Positions 42,413-51,836 of a stretch of DNA of 64,000 nt are shown in pieces. The first letter of the stretch is position 1. The number at the start of each line of letters is the position of its first letter. A model generated the notes under the pieces. That model searched no databases. It was given only the letters and a program-made list of their open reading frames with translations, and was not told where the DNA came from. A program made the position numbers and the translations under genes. Origin of the DNA: Desulfofundulus salinus (lineage in GTDB: Bacteria > Bacillota > Desulfotomaculia > Desulfotomaculales > Desulfovirgulaceae); NCBI RefSeq assembly GCF_003627965.1, contig NZ_RBWE01000001.1:2192511-2256510 (forward strand), read 5' to 3'.

Positions 42413-43908
42413 TAATTTCCGGGGACAATATCCAGTTCTCCCTCTTTATTGAGACGGGCTTTAAAGGAGCCCATTTCCTGCGTAAGAACCAGGCGGCGCT
42501 GCCCCACCTGCACCACGGACCCTGGGAAGGCCCGCTTTACTCTGATTACCCCGGCCACCCCTACCCGGACCACCGGAGGCACCCCCAGGGCGCTGCCCAG
42601 TTCCTCTATTTCGGCGTTGCCCTCACAAAAGACCTCCCCGCCTTTGAATGAACCTTTAACCACCACATCCTGCCCGGCATTAATGGTGGTATTGACACAC
42701 CCCCGCCGGGTCACATAGACGTTGCCGGAGCTCTGGATGGTGGAACTCATGGCCGAAGGGATCACCACATCGGCCGGGTTTTCAGCAGTCTCCTGCAGCA
42801 GGGCGGAGGCAGATTCCACATCCTTGATTACATCGCCAAAACTTTTTACCGTCAGGGGATTCAGCCCCACCAGGCAGTTTAAGGAACGGCCGCATCTGGC
42901 CAATTCATCGGGCACCTCTGCCCTGATGGCGGCAATTTCCCGCAGGGTGTTTTTCACCAGGGAACGCAGGTTTTTGAATTTTGTATCCATCAGGGTCATA
43001 AGGACCCGCCCGAAGTCTACCCGTTCTAAATTGTTTCCCTGGTACCGCTTTAACTGCTCCAGAGCCTGCTTGAGAAGGTCCAGGTTGTATTGAATGTCCC
43101 GGAGCATGAAGGAAAGCTTTTTGGCCCCCGGAAAACCGCTACCGGCCCGCAGTTTACTGCCGATCACCCCCCGGTGTACCTGCAACTTGCCCCCGCTGAT
43201 CACCGTGGCCCGGGTCACCAGTCCGGTAATTTCTACATAGCCGGTAGCCTGAACCTTCATGGCCTCGCAGACATTGCCCAGAATTTTTATATCCCCTCTA
43301 AACCTGATGTTACCGCTTTTAATGCAGACATCCCCTTTGTGGACCAGCAGGGATTCAACGTAAAAAACAAAAGTGTTCCCCGCCTGCTTATACCAGGGCC
43401 GCCCGTTAACCAGGGCCACCACCCGGGTACCATTTTCCTGTAGTTCCACCCCTTTCCCCGCCCGCAGCTCCAACAGCCGCGGCGGCGGGGGAGGCAGATC
43501 CTCACCGGTCACGGCCCTGCCGGGTAGTCCGGGCCGTGGGGGGTGCTTTACTGCCAGCAAGGTTCCGGCTTCCACAGAAACAATGGTACTGGTTTCCCGG
43601 AAATCAACGCGCTTTCCCCCATCCACAGCCCTTTCGAGAAGTGTTCCGTCGTCAAAAAGCACTTCCAGCCGCTCATCCACACCCGGTTGCGGCGGCTCCC
43701 CTTCCGCCACCAGCAGCGGCTCTGATTGGGGACTCGCGGCAAACGAGATTACCGCATCTTCTTTAATTCCGAAAACCACTCCTGCCGCCTGCAGCGCTTT
43801 TTGAATTGATTCCGGATCCAGAACGGCAACTTCCCCCGGAGCAGAAACATAAGCTTTCATTTTATCCTCGCTAATGACTACCTTCAGGCTCCGGTATTCA
43901 TCGACCAT
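42412..43908 (-). CDS. FapA-like (DUF342) polymer-binding-type protein
   Basis: 498 residues. The N-terminal ~150 residues are a variable domain; residues ~170-290 and 370-470 form a right-handed beta-helix typical of DUF342/FapA (flagellar assembly protein A) with the GDVCIKSGNIRFRGDIKILGNV and YVEITGLVTRATVISGGKL repeats; a coiled-coil stretch of ~60 residues is inserted between. The family occurs near motility and polymer-forming genes, but its role is unsettled. ATG 43908 is chosen for the GGGAGGG site. First gene of a two-gene operon with DUF2148. Confidence 0.8.
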   Translation of the reverse strand: MVDEYRSLKVVISEDKMKAYVSAPGEVAVLDPESIQKALQAAGVVFGIKEDAVISFAASPQSEPLLVAEGEPPQPGVDERLEVLFDDGTLLERAVDGGKRVDFRETSTIVSVEAGTLLAVKHPPRPGLPGRAVTGEDLPPPPPRLLELRAGKGVELQENGTRVVALVNGRPWYKQAGNTFVFYVESLLVHKGDVCIKSGNIRFRGDIKILGNVCEAMKVQATGYVEITGLVTRATVISGGKLQVHRGVIGSKLRAGSGFPGAKKLSFMLRDIQYNLDLLKQALEQLKRYQGNNLERVDFGRVLMTLMDTKFKNLRSLVKNTLREIAAIRAEVPDELARCGRSLNCLVGLNPLTVKSFGDVIKDVESASALLQETAENPADVVIPSAMSSTIQSSGNVYVTRRGCVNTTINAGQDVVVKGSFKGGEVFCEGNAEIEELGSALGVPPVVRVGVAGVIRVKRAFPGSVVQVGQRRLVLTQEMGSFKARLNKEGELDIVPGN

Positions 43909-44172
43909 TATTCCCTCCCTCCCATGCCGCCACACAACAGCTATTTAATATATCTTTCGGAACGTCGCGGTGAAAAATAAGGAGGCCAAGTAATTTTCCT
44001 TTATTAAAAGAACTTCGCTTCTTTTCGAGGAATTCCTGCCAGGCACACCGCTTAATTCCAAACGGCAATACAAACTGAGGAGTTGAGTAAATTTTTGTCC
44101 CCTGGGGCAGGAATTTTTTCTTCCCACTCGAAATAAATCAAGTTAAAGGCCTGTTCTTAAGGGGGGAGAAAC

Positions 44173-44472
44173 ATGTACCACCCGGGAGAGATAAAAACAC
44201 CCGGACTGGAACTGCTCCTGGTTTTCCTGCGCTTGCTCTATTTCACCGGCGCCATGTTGCTGGTGGCCGGAATAGGCGTTGTTCTACAGGCACCCGCCGT
44301 AGTCACCGGCGTTGTGGCCGGGATTGCCGCCTGTATCCTGCTGTCAAGCGGCCTCTTTGAGGTGACCACCTATCGTTGTCCCCACTGCGGGAATGTCACC
44401 CGCACCATCAAGGATTTCGGTTCCTACCGTTGCTCCAGCTGCGGGCAAGAAAGTTACATCACAGGCATGTAA
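44173..44472 (+). CDS. two-TM protein with C-terminal zinc ribbon
   Basis: 99 residues. Two hydrophobic segments (about 15-40 and 42-62) followed by a CPHCG ... CSSCG zinc ribbon on one side of the membrane. No enzymatic motif. GGGGGGAG precedes the ATG. Monocistronic; a strong terminator follows. No family name recognised. Confidence 0.78.
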   Translation: MYHPGEIKTPGLELLLVFLRLLYFTGAMLLVAGIGVVLQAPAVVTGVVAGIAACILLSSGLFEVTTYRCPHCGNVTRTIKDFGSYRCSSCGQESYITGM

Positions 44473-44480
44473 AAAACAAC

Positions 44481-44509
44481 GGTCCCCCGGCGGGGACCAA
44501 ATTTATTTT
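44481..44509 (+). terminator. intrinsic terminator
   Basis: GGTCCCC (44481-44487), CGGC loop region, GGGGACC (44492-44498), then AAATTTATTTT. Confidence 0.85.
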
Positions 44510-44556
44510 AACCGGTGCATAGAGAAAGAAAAGGGAACGACACCATAAACCGGCTT

Positions 44557-44679
44557 TTAGTGAACCAGCGCCCGGCTCCAAACGTCATCGAAATTATTCC
44601 CTACGGCCACCACAACACCATCCACGAGGGCCAGCCACTGGCCCTGGCACTGCACCAGAATAACCCCCTCAGCCGCCAT
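44557..44679 (-). CDS. 40-residue DUF5678-like protein
   Basis: The minus-strand frame reads MAAEGVILVQCQGQWLALV followed by DG-V-V-V-A-V-G and ends WSRALVH. GGGAGGAGG lies just before the ATG at 44679. The W-L-A-L-V-D-G-x-V-V-A-x-G core is like that of the tiny DUF5678 proteins that bind nothing known. A terminator for an upstream transcript lies at 44699-44732. Too short for most gene callers. Confidence 0.6.
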   Translation of the reverse strand: MAAEGVILVQCQGQWLALVDGVVVAVGNNFDDVWSRALVH

Positions 44680-44698
44680 ACCCGCACCTCCTCCCGGA

Positions 44699-44732
44699 TA
44701 AAAAATTTTAGGCCACCCCAACCGGGTGGCCT
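44699..44732 (-). terminator. intrinsic terminator, minus strand
   Basis: AGGCCACCC and GGGTGGCCT form a perfect 9-bp stem; on the minus strand AAAATTTTTT follows. It closes the 33-residue peptide gene upstream. Confidence 0.8.
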
Positions 44733-44766
44733 TGTCCTGTCAGCTAAACTAAATTTGGACAAACCA

Positions 44767-44868
44767 TCAGGTTGCAGGCGAGAAAAAGGCAATGACAAAG
44801 AGGCCGCGCATTTGCATGCCCGACCGGGTCATGGTAGTCATGCCGTTGATCATACTCGCCAGCAACAT
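44767..44868 (-). CDS. candidate 33-residue hydrophobic peptide
   Basis: AAGGAGG stands 11 bases before ATG 44868 on the minus strand; the frame (Met-rich, MLLASMINGMTTMTRSGMQM at its start) ends in a hydrophobic LFVIAFF stretch and a TGA 35 bases before a terminator. Ribosome site plus terminator argue for a real tiny gene, but no family is known. Confidence 0.5.
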   Translation of the reverse strand: MLLASMINGMTTMTRSGMQMRGLFVIAFFSPAT

Positions 44869-45119
44869 GTACAAAAAAACCTCCTTACCCAGAATCAGTA
44901 TACCACCAAATACCCTCTGCAGACAAGGGGTAATTAAGCCGATTCCGCCAATTCCCGGGAAAAAATAACATCATTCACCTCGCCCTTAGCTTGCGCCCCG
45001 GCAAAACAAACTATGCGAAACGCATTAAAAAACAGCCCTGGATAAACACTAAGGGTAATCTTGAATGAGCGCGGATACTGCCATTAAGGTGGAAGTGCCG
45101 AAATAGGAGGGAACCAGAA

Positions 45120-46949
45120 GTGGAAAATGCCCCCCCAATACCTGCCGGCCATTGTGAACCCGTCCCCCAGCCGGAGGAAGAAAAAGTCGGGATCTGGATC
45201 AACGACCGGCCCGTAAAAGTACCCAAAGGGATGAATTTGCTGGAGATCTGCCGCGCCGAAGGTATCGATATCCCCAGCCTTTGCTACCTCCCGGGCGTCC
45301 ACGAAGCCGGCATATGCCGTGTCTGTCTGGTGGAAGTGGAAGCCAACGGCAGAAGAACCCTGCAGGCTTCCTGCGTCTACCCGGCCAGCGAAGGTATTAA
45401 GGTTTACACCCACAGCCCCCGGGCCAGGCGGGCCCGGAAAAGGGTGGTCGAGCTGTTGCTCACGGAACACGAAGGGGAATGTCCCACCTGTGTGCGCAAT
45501 CTCACCTGCGAGCTGCAGCGCCTGGCCGATGAAATGGGTATCCGCAGGGTAAGGGCTACCGGGGAACGGCGCCGTTATCCTGTAGCCAATAAAAATCCCT
45601 TTATCATCAGGGACTATAACAAGTGCATCAGATGCCGCCGCTGTGAGGCGGTCTGCCGGGAGATACAGGAGGTTGGCGTCCTGGGCCCGCGCAACCGGGG
45701 TTTTGACCTGGTCATCGGCCCGCCCTTCGGCAAGGATCTGGGCGAGGCAGATTGCATCAGCTGCGGCCAGTGTGTAATGGTTTGCCCCACCGGCGCCCTC
45801 ACCGAAAGGGAATATATTGATGAGGTGTGGCGGGCCATTGAGGATCCGGATAAATTTGTGGTGGTACAGGCCGCCCCGGCCATCCAGGTCACTCTGGGAG
45901 AAGCCTTTGGCCTGGGAGCGGGAACGGTAGTGCGGGGAAAATTGGCCGCCGCCCTGCGGCGCCTGGGTTTTGACCGGGTCTTTACCACCGAACTGGCCGC
46001 AGACCTGACCATTGTGGAAGAAGCCCACGAACTGCTGGAGCGGCTGAAAGGGCACGGCAAACTGCCCCTGATCTCTTCCTGCAGTCCGGGATGGGTGAAA
46101 TTCTGCGAATATTTCTACCCCGAATTTGTGGACAACCTGAGCACCTGTAAATCCCCCATGGAAATGTTTGGCGCCCTGGCCAAGACCTATTATGCGGAAA
46201 AAGAAGGCCTGGATCCCAAAAAGATGGTGGTCGTGGGGGTAATGCCCTGTACGGCTAAAAAATTTGAAGCCGCCCGGCCCGAACTGGTTACCCGGGGCTT
46301 AAGGGACGTGGATTACGTTTTGACCACCCGGGAATTGGCCCGGATGATCCGCCAGGCGGGTATCCGGTTTGATGAACTGGCAGATGAAGAATTCGACCAA
46401 CCCCTGGGGTTGTCTACCGGAGCCGGCGTTATTTTTGCCGCCACCGGTGGGGTCATGGAAGCAGCCATACGCACCGCTTATGCCCTGGTGGAAGGCAGGG
46501 ATTTGCCCACCCGGCTTGAATTCCGGGAATTCCGCGGACTGCGTGGCATTAAGGAAGCACGGCTTAAACTAAAGAACCAGACCCTGCGCCTGGCCGTGGC
46601 CCATGGCACCAGGAACGCCCGCCGCCTGCTGGAGCGGATCAAGAGGGGAGAAAAATTTCATTTTATCGAGATTATGGCCTGCCCGGGAGGATGTGTGGGC
46701 GGAGGAGGTCAACCCATCCTGGGACGATTGAACCGGCGGGAAGCAAACATGGTCCAACGCCGCATGCAGAGGGCCCAGGCTTTGTATAAAATAGATTTAA
46801 ACAAAAAGCTTCGCCGAGCCCACGAAAACCCGGCGGTACAGCAAATTTACCGGGAGTTCCTCGGTCACCCTTTGAGCGAAAAGGCCAAAGAGATTTTGCA
46901 TACCCATTATACTCCCCGGGTAAGAACGGATTACCGCTTGCTACATTAG
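45120..46949 (+). CDS. hydA: [FeFe] hydrogenase, group A, stand-alone
   Basis: 609 residues. Domains in order: [2Fe-2S] ferredoxin (CYLPGVHEAGICRVCLVEV), His-ligated [4Fe-4S] (HEGECPTCVRNLTC), two [4Fe-4S] (CIRCRRCEAVC, CISCGQCVMVCP), then the H-cluster domain with L1 SSCSPGWVKFCE, L2 MPCTAKKFEA and L3 EIMACPGGCVGGGG. In L1 the residue usually Cys for proton transfer is Ser, as seen in some natural group A enzymes. GTG start with GGAGG upstream. No HydB/HydC electron-bifurcating partners are adjacent, so it could use a different partner or ferredoxin alone. Confidence 0.95.
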   Translation: MENAPPIPAGHCEPVPQPEEEKVGIWINDRPVKVPKGMNLLEICRAEGIDIPSLCYLPGVHEAGICRVCLVEVEANGRRTLQASCVYPASEGIKVYTHSPRARRARKRVVELLLTEHEGECPTCVRNLTCELQRLADEMGIRRVRATGERRRYPVANKNPFIIRDYNKCIRCRRCEAVCREIQEVGVLGPRNRGFDLVIGPPFGKDLGEADCISCGQCVMVCPTGALTEREYIDEVWRAIEDPDKFVVVQAAPAIQVTLGEAFGLGAGTVVRGKLAAALRRLGFDRVFTTELAADLTIVEEAHELLERLKGHGKLPLISSCSPGWVKFCEYFYPEFVDNLSTCKSPMEMFGALAKTYYAEKEGLDPKKMVVVGVMPCTAKKFEAARPELVTRGLRDVDYVLTTRELARMIRQAGIRFDELADEEFDQPLGLSTGAGVIFAATGGVMEAAIRTAYALVEGRDLPTRLEFREFRGLRGIKEARLKLKNQTLRLAVAHGTRNARRLLERIKRGEKFHFIEIMACPGGCVGGGGQPILGRLNRREANMVQRRMQRAQALYKIDLNKKLRRAHENPAVQQIYREFLGHPLSEKAKEILHTHYTPRVRTDYRLLH

Positions 46950-46968
46950 AGAAAGTAACGTCAGAACA

Positions 46969-46994
46969 CCCGGCTAAAAAAAACCGGGATTTTT
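46969..46994 (+). terminator. intrinsic terminator after hydA
   Basis: CCCGG (46969-46973) pairs with CCGGG (46984-46988), A-rich loop, then ATTTTT. Confidence 0.75.
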
Positions 46995-47072
46995 CGTTGT
47001 CAGGCAGAGTACGGACCGGTAAACTATAAATATCGGGTCCAGCGCTGTAAAATATTTTGCGGAGGTTATTTC

Positions 47073-49055
47073 ATGCGTCGCAAGCTATTACCCCTCCTCC
47101 CCGGTGCCGTCATTGGCAACGGCCGCATGCTGGCCACCATTAAAAATACCGGGGAACTCTACCGTTTGTTCTGGCCACACATTGACCAGGCACAGCATCT
47201 GGGTCAGTTTATCGCAGGTATCCGCCAAACCGCCCCCACCCCGGAAGGGGTCTGGTGGCTGCATGAGTCCCCCTGGCACGGCGAACAGCATTACCTGAAC
47301 GAAACTCCCGTGGTTCTTACCTGCAGGCGCCGGGACGACGTGGCCCTTTTAGTGGAACAGGCCGATTTTATTCTGCCCGAAGAAGATGTCCTTGCCCGTC
47401 AGTACCGGGTGACCAATCTTTCCGACCGGGCACGCACTCTTAATTTAGCGGTCTACTGCACCTTTCTCATTGACGAATCAGCTCTTTACGATACCATGTA
47501 CCTCGAGTTAACCCACCAGACGCTAATCCAATTCCGCCGCAACATTTTTCTGGCCTTAAGGGCCCCGGGTTACCCCCTGGTGGGGTATCATACCGGCCGC
47601 CGGGACACCCCCGGTGATCCTCTTGGACCGGCCAGCCGGGGCGAGTTTTACGGTGATTCTTCCACCCTGCGCGCCGGTGCCGGAGCCGTGGCCTGGGAAA
47701 TGGGAGAGGTTATGCCCGGGGAAACCCGTGAATTGACCCTTTACCTGGCCGCCGCGTCCAGTGAAGCCGCCGTCCTTGAGCTGCTCTCCAGGGTCTCCGC
47801 TAAATCGGGACAACAGTGGCGGGAAGAAACGGCCGGTTTTTGGGAACGCTGGCTGGAACACCGGCCCCTATCGGGTGAACAGGGGGAAGAACACGGCGCT
47901 TTTCGCCGGTCCCTGATGGTTTTAAAACTCCTGACCAACCGGGAAACGGGCGGCAGCATTGCAGCCCCCGAATTCGACCCCTTTTATACCGGTTGCGGCG
48001 GATACGGCTATTGCTGGCCCCGGGACGGCATGTATACCGCCCTGGCCCTTGATGAGGCCGGCTATCACAGGGAGGCCCGGGAATTTTACCGTTTCGCCGC
48101 CCGGGTGCAAAATTCCGATGGAAGCTGGCAGCAGCGCTACTTTACAAATGGTTTTTGGGCCCCCACCTGGGGAAAACAAATTGACCAGGTAGGAGCGGTT
48201 TTGTGGGGCTACCACCACCATTTCAAACTGACCCGGGACCGGGAATTCTTGAACGAAATCTGGCCTTCAACTCTTTCGGGCGCCGCTTACCTGGTGGAAC
48301 ACCTTTCCCCAAACGGGTTGCCTGAACCGGGACTGGACCTGTGGGAAGACAACTTTATCCAGAGTACCTACGCGGCGGCAGCAATCTACGGGGGACTGAG
48401 AGGCGCCGCGGCCCTGGCCAAAAGCATAGGCGCACCCGAAAAGGCAAAAAAATGGAGCGAGGCAGCGGAAACTGTACGGAAATCCATTCTCACCCACCTC
48501 TGGAATCCCGGCCGGCAGTGCTTCCTGCGGGGGATCAACCGCCGGGTTAGCTGCTACGATTACCAGTGCGCCCTGGACCGGGGCGAACAGGCCTGGAAGG
48601 ACAGGGAACCCTCGGGATTGTATGAAATTTACTGGGTGGAAAAGGACACCCGCATTGACTCCGCCGTTCTAGGCCTGGTGTTCCCCTTTGGGGTCCTCGA
48701 ACCTGAACATCCCTTAATGGATGAAACCATAAAAAGTATAGCCCGGGTACTGGGCAACAACCGGGTAGGGGGCATTCATCGCTATGAATGGGACGGTTAC
48801 CGCGGCGGAAACCCCTGGATATTAACTACCCTCTGGTTGGGAATCGTCCACGCCCTGCGGGGTGATCAGGATGCTGCCCGCGCCCTTTACCGCTGGGCAC
48901 TGGATAATGCCGGCCCCACCGGTCTGTTGCCCGAACAGGTGGACAAAGAACGGGGCGGGCCGGCCTGGGTAATACCTCTGGGCTGGTCCCACGCCATGTT
49001 TATCCTCCTCCACCTCGCCCTGCAGGGAAAACTTTCGTTTGCGAAAGAAAAGTAG
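47073..49055 (+). CDS. GH15 glucoamylase-like glycoside hydrolase
   Basis: 660 residues. The N-terminal ~270 residues form a beta-sandwich typical of prokaryotic glucoamylase; the (alpha/alpha)6 catalytic domain follows with GGYGYCWPRDGMY, the general-acid Glu in LDLWEDN and the general-base Glu in GLLPEQV. It likely removes glucose from alpha-glucans such as glycogen. No signal peptide is visible, so it acts on storage glycogen or imported sugars. GCGGAGG precedes the ATG. It sits alone between hydA and the Crp-type regulator. Confidence 0.93.
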   Translation: MRRKLLPLLPGAVIGNGRMLATIKNTGELYRLFWPHIDQAQHLGQFIAGIRQTAPTPEGVWWLHESPWHGEQHYLNETPVVLTCRRRDDVALLVEQADFILPEEDVLARQYRVTNLSDRARTLNLAVYCTFLIDESALYDTMYLELTHQTLIQFRRNIFLALRAPGYPLVGYHTGRRDTPGDPLGPASRGEFYGDSSTLRAGAGAVAWEMGEVMPGETRELTLYLAAASSEAAVLELLSRVSAKSGQQWREETAGFWERWLEHRPLSGEQGEEHGAFRRSLMVLKLLTNRETGGSIAAPEFDPFYTGCGGYGYCWPRDGMYTALALDEAGYHREAREFYRFAARVQNSDGSWQQRYFTNGFWAPTWGKQIDQVGAVLWGYHHHFKLTRDREFLNEIWPSTLSGAAYLVEHLSPNGLPEPGLDLWEDNFIQSTYAAAAIYGGLRGAAALAKSIGAPEKAKKWSEAAETVRKSILTHLWNPGRQCFLRGINRRVSCYDYQCALDRGEQAWKDREPSGLYEIYWVEKDTRIDSAVLGLVFPFGVLEPEHPLMDETIKSIARVLGNNRVGGIHRYEWDGYRGGNPWILTTLWLGIVHALRGDQDAARALYRWALDNAGPTGLLPEQVDKERGGPAWVIPLGWSHAMFILLHLALQGKLSFAKEK

Positions 49056-49143
49056 ATGACGCTTTCAGCGACACCAACAGAGGATGAAAGCGGCCGCTGT
49101 TTTGCACGAAGCATTTTGGGGTGTTTTACAAAAGAGGTGAGCT

Positions 49144-49824
49144 ATGTTGCGGGGAGAAGTAGAGCAGTTAAGACACATCCCCCTTTTTGCCGGGCTTTCC
49201 GATGAACAACTGGCGGAAATTGCCCGCTTAATCCTGGACAGAAAATACCGCAAGGGGCACATTATTTTTATGGAGGGGGAGCCCGGGGAAGCGGTTTATC
49301 TTTTAAAATCCGGACGGGTCAAAATCTACAAACAGGATGAGGAAGGGCGGGAGCATATCCTGCACTATATCAACCCGGGCGAGGTTTTTGCCGAAGTGGT
49401 CCTCTTTGATGGCGGGGAATACCCGGCCTGCGCCGAAGTGGTGGAAGATGCCCACGTGGGGCTGATCCGCAACCGGGACATGGACGTCCTTATCTTAAAA
49501 AACCCTTCCATCGCCCTGGCCCTGCTGAAGATTATGGCCCGGCGCTTAAGGGTATCCCAGCGACAGATCATGGAGCTGGCCTTAAAGGATACCACCCGCC
49601 GCCTGGCCAGTGTGCTCCTGGAACTGGCCCTGGAACACGGTGAACCGGAAGATAATGGTATCCGTATCACCATGCCCCTGACCAACCAGGAACTGGCCAA
49701 CCTGGTAGGCACCTCCCGGGAGACGGCCAACCGTATCCTCGGTGAATTACGCCGGGATAAAGCCGTTGCCGTTACCCGCCAGGGCATTGTGGTGTTTAAG
49801 GAACGTTTGAAAACCTGGCTTTAA
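49144..49824 (+). CDS. Crp/Fnr-family transcription regulator
   Basis: 226 residues. N-terminal cyclic-nucleotide-binding beta-barrel (GEPGEAVYLLKSGRVKIYKQDEEGRE ... GEVFAEVVLFDGG) and C-terminal winged helix with recognition motif TNQELANLVGTSRETANRIL. The N-terminus lacks the Cys set of an oxygen-sensing Fnr, so the ligand is unknown. Similar regulators control redox genes in related anaerobes. Encoded upstream of AOR but on the opposite strand, so the two converge. Confidence 0.92.
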   Translation: MLRGEVEQLRHIPLFAGLSDEQLAEIARLILDRKYRKGHIIFMEGEPGEAVYLLKSGRVKIYKQDEEGREHILHYINPGEVFAEVVLFDGGEYPACAEVVEDAHVGLIRNRDMDVLILKNPSIALALLKIMARRLRVSQRQIMELALKDTTRRLASVLLELALEHGEPEDNGIRITMPLTNQELANLVGTSRETANRILGELRRDKAVAVTRQGIVVFKERLKTWL

Positions 49825-49867
49825 TAAAGGATTGTATGATGACCGGTAACCAGGAGGACCATGGTAG

Positions 49868-49963
49868 ATGCTTTACCCGGAGGTTAAAATGGTCCTGCCC
49901 GGGATGGCTGCTGAAGTGGCAAAGCAAATAGAAAAACTCCCGGGTCTTGATCCCAGGAGTTAA
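49868..49963 (+). CDS. candidate 31-residue peptide
   Basis: ATG 49868 lies ten bases after AGGAGG; the frame MLYPEVKMVLPGMAAEVAKQ and a short Lys/Leu/Pro tail ends at 49963 within a terminator hairpin. It shows codon-like balance but no homology I recognise. Confidence 0.35.
   Translation: MLYPEVKMVLPGMAAEVAKQIEKLPGLDPRS
49931..49961 (-). terminator. intrinsic terminator after AOR
   Basis: AACTCC-C-GGG pairs with CCC-A-GGAGTT (49952-49961), one mismatch; on the minus strand followed by TTTTTC. Confidence 0.75.
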
Positions 49964-50018
49964 TGAGAACCTTAACCGTAAGGCCACTTTTATACCGGGT
50001 GGGATTTCTGTTCATTGA

Positions 50019-51776
50019 TTATTCCCTGCTAACGGGGCGGCCCTGCTCATCCCAGCCCCGCAGCCGGTAATAATCGGCAAGCATCTGGCTGAAATTTTCT
50101 TCCGGGAGAACGTCCCCGTTTTCCAGCGGCTCTTTAAAGAAGCGGGGAGGTAGGATGTCGTCATCCCGGGTCAGGCCCTGCTGAATGTTAAATTGCCGGG
50201 TGGCCGACACTATCCGTTTGGCCATGCGGCGCAGCTGGCCTTCATCCACGCCCAGGCCCGTGGTGGCGTTGACCAGCCTGACCAGGTCTTCCCACAGGAC
50301 CAGGTCCCGGTAAAAACGGCAGAGAATCAGGGCATCGTAAATGGCCAGCCGGTCCTCATAATCGATCAAGAGCTCCGCCTTCCCCTCCGTGGTTTTGGGG
50401 TCAATCAACCCGGCCAGCTCGGGCTTGTAGAATGTAGCCCGCAGGTGGCAGGCCCCCCGCGGGGAGGTGGCATAGGAGAGGCCCATGCCGTGCAGCACCC
50501 GGGGATCGTAGCCGGCCGGTTCCATCCCCTTGACATGGATGGCCAGGTCACCCAGGCCCAGCTTCTCCGCCGCCGTGCGGATGCCTTCGGCCAGGAGGTC
50601 GCCCACTCCTTCGCGCCGGGCTATCTGGTGCAACATTTTGGCTACGCCTTCCACATCCCCGTATTTCACGTCTACATCCAGGACGCCTTTTTCGGCGGCC
50701 GTGATGGCAAAGGCCACCATGTTGCCCGCGCTGATGGTGTCCAGGCCCAGGCGGTCGCAGAGGTCGTTCAGGTAGACGATTTCGGCCAGATCTTTAATGC
50801 AGCAGAGCCCACCGAAGGAATAAATGGTTTCGTATTCCGGGCCTTCCACCGCAAGCCCTTTGTGCCTCCCCCTGGTCACCCGTGTGAGCTTACCGCAGAT
50901 CAACAGGCATGGGCGGCAGGCTCGAGGCTGCACTTCAAAGTTTTCGACCAGGTAGTCGCCGGTAAGGGACTCCCATCCGGGCAGGGTTCCCCGGCTCCAG
51001 TACCTGGCCGGAAAAGCGCCCACGGAATTCATCAGCGACACCATCTGGGGAGTACCGTATTTGCGGTAGCCCAGTACTCCGGGGTTGTCCTTTGCCTTTT
51101 GGGTTAGCTCCGTCAAATATTGTTTCAGCCCTGCCGGGTCGGCCAGCTCGCAGCTGACTTTACCATGGAAAACAATGGCCTTTAATTTTTTGGACCCCAT
51201 AACGGCGCCCATGCCGGTTCGCCCGGCAGAACGCCAGTAGTTGTTTTCAATGCAGGCGTAGCGGACCAGGTTTTCGCCGGCCGGGCCGATGACCACCGCC
51301 TGGGCGTCCTTGCCCCCCACCTCGGCCAGGGCCATATCTTCGGCAGCGTAGCAGTCAAGGCCCCATAGTTTGGTGGCATCCCGGAAAGCGACACCTTTAT
51401 CGCTGATTTCCAGCAGGGTGGGCCTATCTGCCCGGCCCTGGATGACAACGGCATCGTAACCGGTTTTCTTCATCACCGCCCCCACGTTGCCGCCAGAGTA
51501 GGACTCACCGTAAAAACCGGTGAGAGGCGACCGGGCAAAGACTCCAAAACGGTTGGAACCGGGCATGGCCGTTCCTGTGGCGGGGCCGGTGGTGAAAATG
51601 AGGCAGTTTTGCGGTCCCAGCGGATCGGCCCCGGGCGGGATGTTCTGGAGCATCAGGTAAGTGCCTAACCCTTTACCACCCAGGTATGCGGCCAGTACTT
51701 CATCCGGAATTTCCTCCACCTGCCATTCCCTGGTTGAAAGATCAACCCGGAGCAAACGTCCGTAAAAGCCTTTCAT
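50019..51776 (-). CDS. aor: tungsten-containing aldehyde:ferredoxin oxidoreductase
   Basis: 585 residues. Oxidises aldehydes to acids with ferredoxin, or the reverse, with a bis-pterin W cofactor and one [4Fe-4S]. N-terminal YLGGKGLGTYLM and GSNRFGVFARSPLTGFYGESY; cluster Cys in CRPCLLICGK near residue 285 with a distal Cys in LILCRFYRD; EGPEYET and GLDTISAGN around the cofactor. Its base composition is GC-rich like the rest of the genome, unlike the AT-rich operon beyond 51.8 kb, so it is probably a resident gene rather than part of that island. A 60-bp gap separates it from sucD. Confidence 0.93.
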   Translation of the reverse strand: MKGFYGRLLRVDLSTREWQVEEIPDEVLAAYLGGKGLGTYLMLQNIPPGADPLGPQNCLIFTTGPATGTAMPGSNRFGVFARSPLTGFYGESYSGGNVGAVMKKTGYDAVVIQGRADRPTLLEISDKGVAFRDATKLWGLDCYAAEDMALAEVGGKDAQAVVIGPAGENLVRYACIENNYWRSAGRTGMGAVMGSKKLKAIVFHGKVSCELADPAGLKQYLTELTQKAKDNPGVLGYRKYGTPQMVSLMNSVGAFPARYWSRGTLPGWESLTGDYLVENFEVQPRACRPCLLICGKLTRVTRGRHKGLAVEGPEYETIYSFGGLCCIKDLAEIVYLNDLCDRLGLDTISAGNMVAFAITAAEKGVLDVDVKYGDVEGVAKMLHQIARREGVGDLLAEGIRTAAEKLGLGDLAIHVKGMEPAGYDPRVLHGMGLSYATSPRGACHLRATFYKPELAGLIDPKTTEGKAELLIDYEDRLAIYDALILCRFYRDLVLWEDLVRLVNATTGLGVDEGQLRRMAKRIVSATRQFNIQQGLTRDDDILPPRFFKEPLENGDVLPEENFSQMLADYYRLRGWDEQGRPVSRE

Positions 51777-51836
51777 TTACCTGTCTTCCCTTCTCGCCTT
51801 TTAAAAGACCACAATAAGTTCCCCAAACTCCTAAAT

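Noticed and set aside
45084-46055. Minus-strand 323-codon frame opposite hydA
   Set aside because: Antisense shadow; crosses the hydrogenase start and has no recognisable domain.
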